55,735 bases of DNA, from positions 338,771 through 394,505 of the forward strand of contig NW_019774425.1 of the NCBI RefSeq assembly GCF_001039355.2. Reading direction: 5' to 3'. Below are positions 38,073 to 50,136 of the stretch, one piece after another. The notes under the pieces are model-generated. The model saw nothing but the letters and a program-made list of their open reading frames with translations. It had not been told where the DNA came from and did no database searches. The stretch's first letter is position 1, and each line of letters opens with the position of its first letter. This DNA is from Lingula anatina. Its lineage: Eukaryota; Brachiopoda; Lingulata; Lingulida; Lingulidae. The translations under genes and the position numbers were made by a program.

Positions 38073-38190
38073 CTTTTCCCCGTGTGTCATTTTGTTTTCA
38101 CTTCTGTAAATGCCTTTCGGTGGTCTTCTATAACTGTTGTCAGACGTACTGTATGGTACACCTCCAGATGATGTGAGAAGCAACCCTCGC
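38073..38190 (-). promoter_or_regulatory. Predicted ABCG2 5'UTR exon
   Basis: A GTATGT donor lies directly below 38073 on the minus strand. The exon above it has an ATG at 38090 that reads MTHGEK up to the splice. Joined to the acceptor just before CACTCAAAATGG of the start exon, this ATG is out of frame with the main start and overlaps it, making a potential inhibitory uORF. The upstream limit of the exon is not determined. Confidence 0.45.
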
Positions 38191-39004
38191 GTGTCCTTGT
38201 ATATATTAGGGTATATTACTTGTCTAATTTACAAAACAGTTATTGTTACGTAAATATGAATAAGGCATTTCCAATTGTAATGGGCGATCTTTATACCGTT
38301 AAGGCCTTTGGCCTGCCAAGGTTGGGCTAGATATCAGTCAGTTGTGTAAGTAGGCCTATAAGATAACGCCCTGAACAACGCATTGTACGGTATATATGTA
38401 CCTATAGGAGGTTTAAATACTCATTCTTATCGCCATCTGGTCTAAAAACGTGACATGTTATTTTTGTTATCGTACAAAACGAATAAATAGATCTCTATAC
38501 TGTTCCTTGTAGCGTTAATTAAGATACATTTGCATGTCATAGGATAACTAAATCAACCAATCAATCAATAAGAATAAGGTTTTAAGTTGTACGTACAATA
38601 TATTTCTATATTGAGAGATTCATTCTAAATCTCTGCGTTTGAAAATTCTGGTGTATTTTTTTCATTTTATATTTTGTGGTATACGTAGGTGGATAAGTAG
38701 GCCTACATGCATGTACATGTAGGTGGTACTCTTTTCCGTCATCTGTTCTTTCATTAAAAGTCATTTAAAACATGGTTGAAGTTGATCCTTCAGGTAATTT
38801 TTATTCAAGCTCACCAAGCGTTGACTCATATTCCTAAAAGATGAAATGAGGGTTTATTTAGGCTATTTATTTATCTTTATTTGTAACGCGTGGCAATTTT
38901 ACAGATTTTAATCAACCGATCCATGTTTAAGCCTGTACAACCCCAAATCATCTTTGGCAAACACTATACAAACCGGTCTGTCACGCGGATCGAGTACATT
39001 TTAA

Positions 39005-39008
<4 letters not shown>

Positions 39009-39063
<55 letters not shown>
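39009..39063. repeat. (TA)n microsatellite
   Basis: About 27 TA dinucleotides upstream of SPTSSA. Confidence 0.95.
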
Positions 39064-39066
<3 letters not shown>

Positions 39067-39594
39067 ATTTTTAGAAAAAAAAGTACACGCAAAGTTTTGT
39101 AAGCTTTTTTTTTTCTAAAACAAGCAACATTCAATAGGCCTATATTTTAAAAACATAAATTATCTAAACTTGTGATAAACCACAGCGAGTTTGTCTGGTT
39201 TGTATTTGTGGCATCCCAGTAATCATTCCATAAGTATTTGTATAGATTTGTATAATTTTTGTTAAGTTGTTATGACTAGTGTAGAAAGCCTGTAAAATGT
39301 AACGTCTACACATTTTAGTGCTCAATAAAGATTATATATTTCGTGTAGTGTGCGATCAGCTTATTCAATAGCTTTACCGTTGCTTAGATCATAAAAAATG
39401 GTAGTGAAATACGGCGGCCAGAATGTTAAGTTGCAGGGCTGGTAATTATACAATTAACATTGCATAGATAATGTGTATAATCTTTAGCAGTTATCAACCT
39501 CTCAAAAGGCCAAATATGTTTACTGAAAATTTAACAATGTGGTAAGCAAAACTACTGCCCCCTAGTGTCAATTTTAAGAAGTAACTAAAATCGG

Positions 39595-40441
39595 ATGCTA
39601 CAAAGAATGGGAATGTGGCAGAAAACTAAAGAATTCATGGCCTATTGGTATCTGCAGTATATCATGAACACTGCCCTGTATATGCTGGAGCCTTGGGAGA
39701 GGAAGCTGTTCAGTATCCTTTTAATTTAATACCAGGTATCAATGTTAAACTCTAGTGATAGTGTTGGGCTGGACTCATCTTTTATTGTCACCAGCAGTGA
39801 CAACGATGAGGGTCCATTAGTTGCTAGGTATAAAAGTAATTCTTTGCCTAATCTCTGCGTGAAATCGTCCAAATCCCATAAGTAGATGGGACTGGGGCTT
39901 GTATGTAATCTCACGTTTTCAGATCGGGTAGTAACTTAGTAATAAGTGTGTCATAGCACTACAGAACAATGTCTAAAAGAGTTCACATTATCAGTCTCTA
40001 GCATTCTTCTTCATTATATTTACATTTACAATAGTTATAGATCTATAATGAATATAAAAAACACAAAAGAGTGCTTGAATCTGATTATTTGATCTAGCCA
40101 TGAGACAGACATTCCGTACCATTGTCAAATTCTAAATAGCCCTTTGTACTTAATATTGCATTTATGTAGATGATTTAATCATTTTCATTGTGTGTATCCC
40201 ATGTTTGAAATTGACAGCAGTGGGATTATTCTTGCTGAGGCTGTGCAATTTTTCCTTAATTTGTCTCCCAGATTCTGGTTTGATGGTTGTAATTGCCATG
40301 TCCTTGTACACTACATCTTGCTTCCTACCAGGACATTTTCTGATGCTGTGGAAATATATTCTCTATCTCGTAGGACTGGAATCACAAGAAACAACTCTTG
40401 GTGGCATGGAAACATTAAATGATACCCCAGTGACATCATAG
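39595..40441 (+). CDS. SPTSSA: Serine palmitoyltransferase small subunit, SPTSSA type
   Basis: Exons 39595-39712 and 40272-40441, 288 nt, 95 aa. The in-frame TAA at 39586 makes 39595 the first possible ATG; 39607 and 39613 are in-frame alternatives. The core TALYMLEPWERKLFNSGLMV matches the family closely, and a second hydrophobic segment follows (VVIAMSLYTTSCFLPGHFLM). In the family this ER membrane peptide activates the SPTLC1-SPTLC2 heterodimer, which condenses serine with acyl-CoA in the first step of sphingolipid synthesis. A Met occupies the position (human Met28) known to set acyl-CoA preference, as in SPTSSA rather than SPTSSB. The C-terminal tail (about 25 residues, ending DTPVTS) is longer than in human (71 aa). 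Splicing restores FNS across the junction, supporting the exon join. Confidence 0.9.
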
Positions 40442-40533
40442 CAAAAGGTTTCTGTCTGAGGGCAGAACATCTGGATTAAGAAAAATTTTATTAAAACTGA
40501 TGGTGAAAATAGTATTACATGGATACAAAGCAC

Positions 40534-40539
40534 AATAAA
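40534..40539 (+). promoter_or_regulatory. SPTSSA polyadenylation signal
   Basis: AATAAA 93 nt after the SPTSSA stop. Confidence 0.5.
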
Positions 40540-40599
40540 AGGTTTCAGAACAGGATGGAAAGTACAGCTGCGAAAAGTTTCCACAATATCTCTGTTCAA

Positions 40600-43500
40600 G
40601 TGGGCAAAGAAGAAGTATTTGGTCCAGGTGTGATAATGAGCAGGGAGTATGCCTGTTGAATGAGGGCCATACATATAGAATGTGGTATCACATTGCTTCA
40701 CATTGCCTGAGGGAAACCTGTTGCTTTGTCAGCGTGGCCATTGAGATATAGAGGTATCAGTATTCCCAGTATATATTCAAGACCAGCCAGGGACAGACTT
40801 GAATGTAACTACACTGATAGTTCAGGAAGAGGCGCATTGAAAAAAAATGCTCTACAGTGGTTACTAACATAGTTACTTAGATATACTTTCAACTGCTTCA
40901 GGCTCTGAGGTTTTCATTTTGATGTCATATATATAGGATTTGATATAGGTAAAGTGGAACTCTTTTATGCTTGGTTAAACTCAAACCATGAAAGTACTCC
41001 TGCTGTAATCAGTAGATATATTTTTCTTTGAAAAATAAGCAAGGACTATATATCACTGTGTAACGATTATGGAGGATTTGATTACTAGTAATTGTCTATG
41101 AACTGAATAGTCAATATGTATGTAAATGGCTATACCTGTTTTGGTCCTGCTATAAATGGACATGTTTCAGCATTTTGCTTTTGACAATGGATAATGGTAT
41201 TTACACCCAAGAAGAGTTGACATCTCATTGTCATCTCATTGTCAAAAAAAAAGGGGGGGGGGACATGATTTACATTGGTGTGACAATGCAAAGTAAAATT
41301 GTATAATACAAACATATGTACCAGCACATTTTTGTTGTATTTTGTTTATTTTAAGGAAAACCTAGTTACACTTGTGAGAGATTTTTACACATGTTTTTAT
41401 TACATTATTTTCATGGCGTGCATTTTTGCATTTTCTGTCTTTGAAACTGAATGTTATAATCGGGTAGCTATCACATCCACAAATTTCGCCACATCCACCC
41501 CTAGGTACAGCCTCACCCAGGGATCATGTGCTGTTACTGTTGTCCCCTACTTTAGAACAAGGTAAACATTTTGCATTTATGGTAATTTTCATGTAAAATG
41601 TTAAATCAACCAACCATCATGATCCCCGATTTGTCTCACAGTAATGGGGGGTAATTTCTGAAGATGGAATTGATAAAGACATTTTTATTAAATATTTTGT
41701 CTTTGAATGGGCAAGAACAATCAAATTGGAGCGTGGCTTAAAATGTTTTAATTTCAAGGAACAGTCGTTTCCATTTCATTTCAAAACCGATGTTTTGATC
41801 CCTTTCTTTAAGAGCAAATTTCCCACATTGTCAGACAGCTCTAGCTCAACTAACACAATAAGTGTCAACACAAATATAGAATAATACTGGAAGGTGGAGC
41901 ATGAGACTGTAACTCCTAGTTTATTCAAAATATTACAAATTACTGTTTTCGGCAACTTGTTTTTTTCCCCCTATTATTCTCAATGAATACCTCGCACCTA
42001 ACATCCGTCTACATGCATATTACCCTTGGGACATCGTCATTATATACATACCGGTGCCAGGCCCGTAAACAGCAATTTCAAAAGGGGGATTCTTTTTTTG
42101 AAAAAAAAATGGGCCTTTTACCATAAAACCTTCGCGTCACTATATAAATATTTACCCAGGGGGGACCTTTTCCCAGCAAAAAGGGGGGTTTCTGTCGAGC
42201 CCCCCCCTCCCCCGGCTACGGTCCTGCATACCTAACCGTCAACGTCATTATAAAGCTAATCGTACAGAAGAAGTATAGGAACTATTCTATTAAGTATTTT
42301 ACTTTTATCTTTAATGGACTGCTTTATTTTTACGTATTTTGAGGTGCTCCAGACCATTATAATATCAGTATTGCGTTCATGGCGTTAATATCCTCTTATT
42401 TGCATCTTACTACTTTATGTAGAAGGCTAATCTAGTGAAGTCCGGAAAAACAACCCATGGTAGACCTACATAAAAGGGTAAAAAAGGTATTTATGATAAA
42501 ACCGGTATTTTACCAATTATAACCTCAGAGGGTGTCACGATAAGTCACATGTGACATTTAAATTAACCCAGGTTGGCACGAGTCACGAGGTAATGCACAG
42601 ATCACAAGATGGTGCGGTTTACCGTTTCATTTTTTAGATTCCTTAATTCATGTATTCAAGTAACCACTTGCACAGATCTGAGTTCCTACATAAGTATCAC
42701 ATGAAACCGTTTTTTGCACTTCTAAGAAATGTTCTGGCGAGACGGAGAGAACGTCTTGTCTAGGGGGCGGAGGGTCCTCTGTTTGGTTTGGAAGATGCTT
42801 TCTCAGTATCGGGTCATTTTTTAAAATAAAACTGCTATAAATGACCTTGTGTTCGCTCGAGTGATTCCCTTTTGAAAATGTCATTGGAAAGCTTCCAAAA
42901 GAAGTCACATGAAAACAACTCATTTTGCGTAGGTGACTTTAAAATATATGTAAATGAGTTCACCGACTCATATCATAGAGGAAACGGTGTTGGAACTGGG
43001 CTCAGTTGCCTGTATTCCATGCTTGTAACTTAGGCCACAGCAAATCTCCGGGGTAAGTGCTTCTGCTGTGATGTGTAGTTAATGATGAAATATGCAACAT
43101 TCGCAGCTGCATTATGCGTGTCATTACAATGAATTTTTGTTTGAAAAGATAAATCTTAACTACCTCGAATCACTATACTGATAATTCTCCTCGCAATATT
43201 TAATTTACTATTTTGGACTACTTGTTAATATCATGTAAATATCATAGTTGGTTGGGGGAGAAATCGGCCCGACTGTGTCATATTTAACCTATTTTAAAAG
43301 AAGTGTGTTTGTGGTGGTGGTGGGTATTCCCTATTTGTTTTGGAAGAGGACAGTAACATTATGTACTTTATCTCAGGCATGAAGTGACCGCTACTATACA
43401 TGACTATAACGCTATCGTCATTATTCTGCTTATAATACACTGTTCACCTGACTGACTGCATCCTGCATAACTGAGTAGTAACTGTCAATAAGCCTTTGTC

Positions 43501-43875
43501 ACATTTACATGTTGCTTGGCCTACATTAGCCCAGTCTACTCGTTGACTTCCCTTCCTCATAACCAGGGTCCAAAATTTTTGAATCCTAGGTTATAACCAT
43601 GTCTTTTTATAGAAGCGTTATTACACGTACTTGCGCATTTCGCTTTGATTGATTGATTAATTGATTGACTGACTGATAAAGATCAATAATTCATGAAGGA
43701 AATTGTTTGGGCCTACAGGAACAAAGAAATAAGAGGGGCATTTTAACCTGACTGATGATAGGTAGAAACTAAATCAAACTTCAACTTACAGGGCACATGC
43801 AAGTCTCGTTTAGTTAATTTTTAATTACATGATGTCACCCTTCCCCAATGTTCACCGTCCCCTCGGCAATAACGT
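40600..43875. other. Intergenic, no gene recognised
   Basis: It contains a repeat-like patch at about 42050-42235 with G/C runs. That patch starts GTGCCAGGCCCGTA and ends CCCCGGCTACGGTCCTGC and resembles termini of dispersed invertebrate elements. A G9 run is at 41253. Short frames such as 42648-42923 (minus) show no family resemblance. Confidence 0.4.
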
Positions 43876-44127
43876 TGCTCATTCACAATGTTCTACGTAG
43901 ATCGACCCAACTCCGTGGGGACTCTTGCTGAATGCAGTCAGATTAATAGATAAACACGCCTCTTGTTTCCAACGCATGTTTATAATCAGCAGCTTTTCTG
44001 TACTCTACTCAACGCCAAGAGGATCGAGTCGTGGTAACCTCGAGCTCTTATCTGATAGCATTCGGCGAAGAATCCCACGGAGTTGGATCGATATACGGAG
44101 AACGATGATTTCACTGGAAATAAGCCG
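43876..44127. mobile_element. Palindromic MITE-like element, copy 2
   Basis: The left arm contains TAGATCGACCCAACTCCGTG then GGGACTCTTGCTGAATGCAG. The right arm carries the complementary order (CCCACGGAGTTGGATCGATA). This is the same family as 26263-26462 and the end at 52212. The central part is longer than in copy 1. Confidence 0.7.
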
Positions 44128-45719
44128 TAAGTGCACAATGCAAGTTCTTGTTTCACAAAAGGTTATGCCCGACCATGAACCTTGGTGTGTGCTTATGTAA
44201 AGAACCCACTGGTTACAATGCTCGGCTGACTGCTTACCTAACAGACGACCTAGGATATCAAGACCACAGGGATGTTGCCTTTGTACCTGAGTGGTACTAC
44301 CTCCAGTTTTTGTGCTTTGGTGATTTTCGTTTTACATGAAGAGAGAAGATTTTATCAAGAGACAAAAGACGAGCTAAATCTAATATGACACCGCCAACAG
44401 TGGCTGCCTAGTCTTACGTTGTACTTTTAGCCCGTTCAATAAAAACACGTCGGTCACTTTGACATTTTTATAATTGTAACTTCGGTTTAAAACCGAAAGC
44501 TGCTATGTTTGGTATTTATTTCTGAACTGGCAGTATACTGAACAGGTAAGTTCAAGATTATCATTGCATGTCTCATCCATCCATATCTTCCGCCCCCAAA
44601 CATACAGTTACACTTCACTCTCCAGCACGTGGAGTGCATTGCTTTACCTATATGAATAGGGCGCTTTTCTACGGTGTGACGTGTCTATCTGGGCGTTTCT
44701 GTGGTCAGACCGTCTTACACAATCTCTCGTAATATTGAATTAAGTTGTGTTACTGTTTTTTTAAACATTTTTATGTAAGACATAGATGCACAGGAAGAAC
44801 GGTTTATATTAAAGGTGAAAGTGACAAAGGCACAGTTGTACAAGAATGTCATAGGCAAAAAGTATTCTAGCGTCGAAAATGCAACTTTCCTACAATAGTA
44901 TTTAGTAGCAGTATTTACTTATTAACGTGACATGTGATATACATATACAAATCACCCGGCCTCATGGGCCTACAAGTCACCAAACTTTGTACCTATATCA
45001 GAAACAAAACAAAACATAACAAAACAGAAAAAACTATGATTAAGGTTGAAAGTTATAACTAAGCAAACACTATAATTTATGGTACACTCAACTCTTGAAT
45101 GTAATGTATTTTATGTTGATTTGATTGATTATCACTATATCATACGAATAACATTAGAAAATGTTGATTTTGTACTATATTTTCTCCCGGTGGTTTGAAC
45201 AAGTTCTGCGCAAGTGACGTCGGTTTACCTTTCATTATTGACACTGTTGACTGGATTACGAAAACTAGGGCAAATACATGTACTTGGAGGGTCAAAGTAA
45301 CATTTTATAATGTACTTTTTTGTGCTAAGAATTTAACTGCACTGGGCCACCCTATATAGCAATGTGCACGTTTTTCAGAGTTACACGCGAGAAAAAGTTC
45401 CTAATTAACCGGTCAACAGATAGAGAAATACACCCTGTGTGTGTGTGTGTCATCCAAATTTAATTGAGGCTGCTATGTATAACTCTGTTTAGGCATTGGT
45501 TTGAACGTGACCTTTTACGCAAGTTATGAAACCTAGGGTTGAATCGGTAAATGAAGTGTGATAAAAGAATACGATATACATGTGTCAGTATAAAACTTAA
45601 CTGCTTTTTGCACATATCCATGGTGTAGAGGAGGGCCTAATTGAGGGCATCTTGTACAGCATTTTAACAAACCATTTTTCATGTAGTACAAACATAAGAC
45701 TTTTTTAAAATTTCATTTC
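44128..45719. other. Upstream region of the CUB-like membrane protein gene
   Basis: AT-rich with a short (GT)n at 45437-45450. No exon is identifiable. A TATA-like stretch before 45720 is ambiguous because the entire flank is AT-rich. Confidence 0.4.
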
Positions 45720-45761
45720 ATGGTTTGCGACTGGGCCTCGGCGCCACTCCTGAATGTCAAG

Positions 45762-47939
45762 ATGACTGCGATCCGCTGCCTCAAACTTGCGATCTTGATG
45801 TGCTGCATTTCTATCGGTTCATGCAGTTTGACCGTGGATGCCGGCATCGACAAGGATGTCAGGGTTGTCATTTCTTCTGCGAAGCCCGTCTCCAGTCTCA
45901 CAGGGCAGCACGAAAGAAACACAAAACACGATTCTCGCGAGTTATTAGGCACGCCAGCGAAGCTGATTGAGACGACAATCGAAGATGATGACATTATGGA
46001 CGTCAATTCAAAATGCGGTCACCACAAAAATCCCTCAGAAAATCAAACACTGGTCAGTGGATGCAAATACAAGTTCTTTGCAACTAACCCAGACATGATG
46101 GCAAAAAGCTATTTATTTGGATGGGTTGCCATTAAGAAAATCGTAAAGGAGGGGTTTACGTGCTTCTTTGTAAACTATGAGTGCAGAAACATAATTATTG
46201 AAGAAAAATCGAAACAAAATTCCCACTGGTCAAATGATTTATGTGAGTGGAGGGTGAGAAAAGGGAGTGGTGATGACTATTTTTACGTCCCTGCATTTCC
46301 TTACATGAAGCTCTCTTTTGACCAAAATAAGGACTGCAATGCTTATGCAGGACACGAGGAAAATTACATTGGCACTTGCATCCCAAAATGGGACCGCTTT
46401 GGAAGTCGTGACATTGCTGAGAATCAACTCATTTTAGGATCTGAAAATGATCACATTCCTATGGGTCGGTTATCATGGTACAATCCCTCCATGAACAACT
46501 CAGTAAATATATCATGTCAATTAATAATAAGGAATAGAAACAATGGCCGAGTTGCTTTGTTGATAGCAAACTACGCAAAGTACATAGATATTATAGACAA
46601 TGGAACAGTGAATAAATATTCCCCCGTCATCGTCTCGGGGAGTGATACACTAGAGATTATTTTCACCGAAAACTACCACAAGGATACTTTTGACGGGATG
46701 CAAAATTATATGACACTTTCATATCTATTTTTGCCAAATGCCCAAAAAGCGAGCTCTTACGTTTTCCCAACTATAACCGACTGTGGAAAATCATTGCAGA
46801 TATTGGACTTTGAGCATTCTATAGTGATTGATAAAGTTGATATATCCGAGGATGAAGTATACGACTGCGTATGGACCATACCCGTCAAAGGAAGAAATCT
46901 GCACATTTACTTTGAGGAGTTTGATATTGGCAATACATCTAGTGACACATTAAATGATTTGTTTTCGAATCCAGTATACGACGAGTGGGGGAAAGATAGT
47001 TTCATGACACTTACGGCTTATCGTTCGGACAACCGTGGTGGCTTTTTCATTCGCAAATTTGACACTGAAAGTACTAAGTCGAACACGTCGGTCTTCCTTG
47101 ACCTGCCTCCCGACTCGTTGGCTTTGTACCTGCGAACAAGAAGTGTGAAGCATAATGGCAAAGGTTTTCGTTTGACGATGAATCTATTTCACACTGGTAA
47201 TGCCAGCATAACAAGACACGAGACGGTGTTCAAGTGCGGCAACTCTCTCTACGTCGACTCCTCAGCGGTGTGTGATGGACATAATCAGTGTGGAGACAAT
47301 TCCGACGAGGATGCCGACCTGTGTGCCTCACCGAGGACCGGTTTTAACAATTGCACTCGGTCTCCCAGCGGCTGTTTAATGCGTAAACCAACAGATGTGT
47401 TGGTGGTTGACAGTACCCCGTGTTGTGCAGACAATCCTCTGACAGAACCGTGTATGTATCTCCGCCCTAACGACACTTCTGAGTTTGAGGAATGCTGCCC
47501 TAAGGAGGGAACCGGTGTTGTATGTGCAGTTCCTCCTCCTCTTCCAAATTTTTGGGCAGACAACATGTACTGGTTCATCCTAGGTGGAATTATTTTGCTT
47601 TTACTTATCTTTATTATTTTGATTCTTCTGTTGGCTCTGCGCAGAAGACGGCGGAGGCGACCTTACACTAGGGTGGCAGAGACTGCACCTGAAGGTGAAG
47701 GCCCTGCTCCTACTGCGACTCCACCCACTCCTCCTACCTCGGCTCCCCTTACGACTGATCCTGGAAATAACGAACCAGCCGACTCTGGAGAAACAACCCC
47801 ACAAAGGCCACACTCAAGTAGTCCAAGTTCAAGCTCAAGCTCAAGTTCTACTACTGAGCCACAGCTTGGTCCAGTAGAAATAGAAGCCCCAGCGTTGCGA
47901 GCTATGGTGGAGGCTGTAGTGAACCAAGAAGATTCATAG
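45762..47939 (+). CDS. Single-pass membrane protein with CUB-like domains and degenerate LDLa module
   Basis: One uninterrupted frame of 725 codons from 45762. An in-frame ATG at 45720 would add 14 residues before the signal peptide, so 45762 (MTAIRCLKLAILMCCISIGS) is preferred. The extracellular part shows two beta-rich regions. The second, starting at DCGKSLQILD with DCVWTI, IYFEEFDI and GKGFRLTM, is CUB-like. The first is more divergent. An LDL-receptor class A motif follows (VCDGHNQCGDNSDEDADLC, 47274-47326), then a Cys-rich stretch (PCCADNPL, EECCPKEG). Next come one membrane helix (47566-47640), a stop-transfer run of Arg, and a P/T/S-rich cytoplasmic tail with a poly-Ser tract. Many N-glycosylation sequons occur. 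It is probably a cell-surface receptor or adhesion protein; the ligand is unknown. It is intronless, unlike its neighbours. Confidence 0.85.
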   Translation: MTAIRCLKLAILMCCISIGSCSLTVDAGIDKDVRVVISSAKPVSSLTGQHERNTKHDSRELLGTPAKLIETTIEDDDIMDVNSKCGHHKNPSENQTLVSGCKYKFFATNPDMMAKSYLFGWVAIKKIVKEGFTCFFVNYECRNIIIEEKSKQNSHWSNDLCEWRVRKGSGDDYFYVPAFPYMKLSFDQNKDCNAYAGHEENYIGTCIPKWDRFGSRDIAENQLILGSENDHIPMGRLSWYNPSMNNSVNISCQLIIRNRNNGRVALLIANYAKYIDIIDNGTVNKYSPVIVSGSDTLEIIFTENYHKDTFDGMQNYMTLSYLFLPNAQKASSYVFPTITDCGKSLQILDFEHSIVIDKVDISEDEVYDCVWTIPVKGRNLHIYFEEFDIGNTSSDTLNDLFSNPVYDEWGKDSFMTLTAYRSDNRGGFFIRKFDTESTKSNTSVFLDLPPDSLALYLRTRSVKHNGKGFRLTMNLFHTGNASITRHETVFKCGNSLYVDSSAVCDGHNQCGDNSDEDADLCASPRTGFNNCTRSPSGCLMRKPTDVLVVDSTPCCADNPLTEPCMYLRPNDTSEFEECCPKEGTGVVCAVPPPLPNFWADNMYWFILGGIILLLLIFIILILLLALRRRRRRRPYTRVAETAPEGEGPAPTATPPTPPTSAPLTTDPGNNEPADSGETTPQRPHSSSPSSSSSSSSTTEPQLGPVEIEAPALRAMVEAVVNQEDS

Positions 47940-49110
47940 GGAATTGATATAAAAAAAGGAAATTTAACGCAAGAAGACACTAGTATAAAAGTTCAATTTA
48001 TATGGCACTGGATTAAAACTGGGAAGGAGAGGGAATTTTGGTATTGACGAATGGCGATTGAAATGCATTATAGATCAATATAATAGGTAAATACCAGGTG
48101 TACAGGCTTTTCACACCACGTTATATCATGTAGGCCCTATCATGCTGGGTACACAGTACAAATGAATCTCAGTACAAATTCTTTTTGATATCGGATTGCT
48201 GTCTTATTCAGCAAAAAAATGATCACAATTACTATATTCCACCTGAAACTTTTTGTTAACTGTATGGTACTCGCCGTTTTATATTTTTTTTAAAGATAGT
48301 TAATAAGCATAATATTATAAAGTATGATATTTAAAGTGTCGTATGTGTTTTGTAACTGAAAAAATTTTTTTCTGATAAATCATGTCACTGGAATTGTTGC
48401 TGGCTTTTTAATGGAAATACGGACTTTCTATTCTACATAATTTAAATCAATTTTTCTGATCAATTATTTTCTTTTTCTTTTACTTGACCATGTTTATAAT
48501 ATTTTTATATTAAAATTGTAGTTACCTCTATTAGACATTATATGGTTAACAGACTTAAAATTAACGAATTATTATATAATTATTATATAGTTACGACATA
48601 GTTTTTATTATATAGTTACGACAGTACAAACGTATTGGATATCTTCAGCTATTTTTCATTAGAAAAGTTGTACAAATATGTTTCCCAAGCTGCGTAATTT
48701 TCTTTGTAGGTTTTACTGTCTTTATTTTGCTCATTTAGTTAATCTAAAGGTAATTCATTCTTCATGATATAACAGTGTATCAAATGGTAGCATATTAATT
48801 TCGAACATTCATCGAAAAGACAAGGAGTAGGCTATCTGGAGACAACTTTTTGATTTGGCACGGTTTAGGTCCCATTATTATAGCCTACATGTATGACAAT
48901 TGCGGAACCGGAGAGATGGGGGCGTGGGAGGTGGGGCAAAGTTTTACGTGCCTCAAATTGAAAGCAAAACATGAGCATGCATGTATTTCTACTGTGCATG
49001 TTACATCACTGGTATATATCTTAACTTTGCATTTGTTTGAAGATATTTGATTGCATCAGTTCCTCACAAGCTAACCAATAAAATGTTTTGTCCAATACAT
49101 GGAACCGGAG
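47940..49110. other. 3' flank of the CUB-like gene, no further gene
   Basis: AT-rich, probably including the 3'UTR. Variant or canonical poly(A) signals occur at about 48511 (ATTAAA) and 49077-49082 (AATAAA). No coding frame is recognised. Confidence 0.4.
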
Positions 49111-49127
49111 AAGATTGATTGTGCCCG

Positions 49128-49238
49128 GAAGTGACGTGCAGTGGTGTTAGAAGCGAAGCTGAGTGGTCATTTTAACATAGAGGTGAACGGCAGTGAAGAC
49201 GGATTGTCGGAGGAAAAAGAGGTTTTCTAAACAACATG
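49128..49238 (+). promoter_or_regulatory. ETS/CRE-like promoter and first exon of a plus-strand gene
   Basis: CCCGGAAGTGACGTG (49128-49142) joins an ETS-type GGAAGT with a CRE-like TGACGT, a common core-promoter pair. The following 100 bases end in ACAACATG directly before a GTAAGA donor at 49239. This looks like a first exon of mostly UTR. Splicing its ATG onto the exon at 50126 gives a frame that stops early, so translation more likely starts at 50137. Confidence 0.45.
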
Positions 49239-50136
49239 GTAAGATAACTCTCTTTTTTTACGCATTTTGGGCAGAGAATACTTGTAGAAATAATAGACGC
49301 ATGATATGAAAACGTGACACGGAACTTGAAAGTGCAAAATCGTGCTTAATTTGCGGTCAACTTGTTTAGAAATAAATGCTGCGTCGACCGCCAGCGCGAC
49401 AAAAAGCGTAAAGGGGAAATAATTCCCGGGAGTCTATAAATCGTTGTCATGTGGAAATTTGGCATTAATATAATCCGATATGTCNTATTTTATTTAAAAT
49501 TTTGATGCGTTGCTTTGAGGTCGAGGCCGGGCTAAATTTTAATTACATTTAAAAATTATTAATGTAAAACATTCGTACGTGTAGGCCTAATATAGGCCCT
49601 ATCCAACTTTGTCACACTTTTGCCTCCTCTCAATTGCTGTTGATATACTTTATCGGTAACACCTTCAAAAACCGCGATTAACACTGACAGGAGAGGTTAA
49701 AGGTTTATGCTCAAGAGAGACGGAATGAGAGAGATGGAGAGAGAGGGAGATAGAGGGGAAGAGGGAGGTAGGCCTACTGCGCTACAATGAAACCGGAAGT
49801 CAATAATATTCCTACGCTCTTTATCCATCTTAGTACGGACCATGAGAACAGCTAATAGAAGTAATCTGTTTATGTAATCTAATTATAATCTAGACCTAAG
49901 TTTTATTCAAGAACATAGTCGTACTTCATGTCTGTATGGTACGGAAAATTTACAGAAACAATGAAATTAGTCCGGTTGCCATGCTACCAACGCGGATGTA
50001 ACATAAACAACGTAGCTGTTATAAAGTCCACTCACATTTCAGGGTGTTGGATCATATGCATAGAATAGGTTGTTGTAGTTTCACGGGGTTATACATTTTA
50101 TAATCTTAACTAGTTTAGATTTGAGCAGAAAACGAC

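Larger units (their letters stand above)
37400..39594. other. Divergent spacer between ABCG2 and SPTSSA
   Basis: Apart from the predicted ABCG2 5'UTR exon near 38.1 kb, no coding exon is recognised. Most sequence is AT-rich. It includes a G-rich tract at 37581-37597 and a (TA)n microsatellite at 39009-39063. The promoters of both divergent genes should lie here, but no clear core element was identified. Confidence 0.45.

Noticed and set aside
40363-40701. 112-codon minus-strand frame overlapping SPTSSA exon 2
   Set aside because: It is antisense to a well-supported exon and has no family resemblance.
42648-42923. 91-codon minus-strand frame in the SPTSSA-CUB spacer
   Set aside because: No recognisable domain, no splice partners, and composition like the surrounding non-coding DNA.
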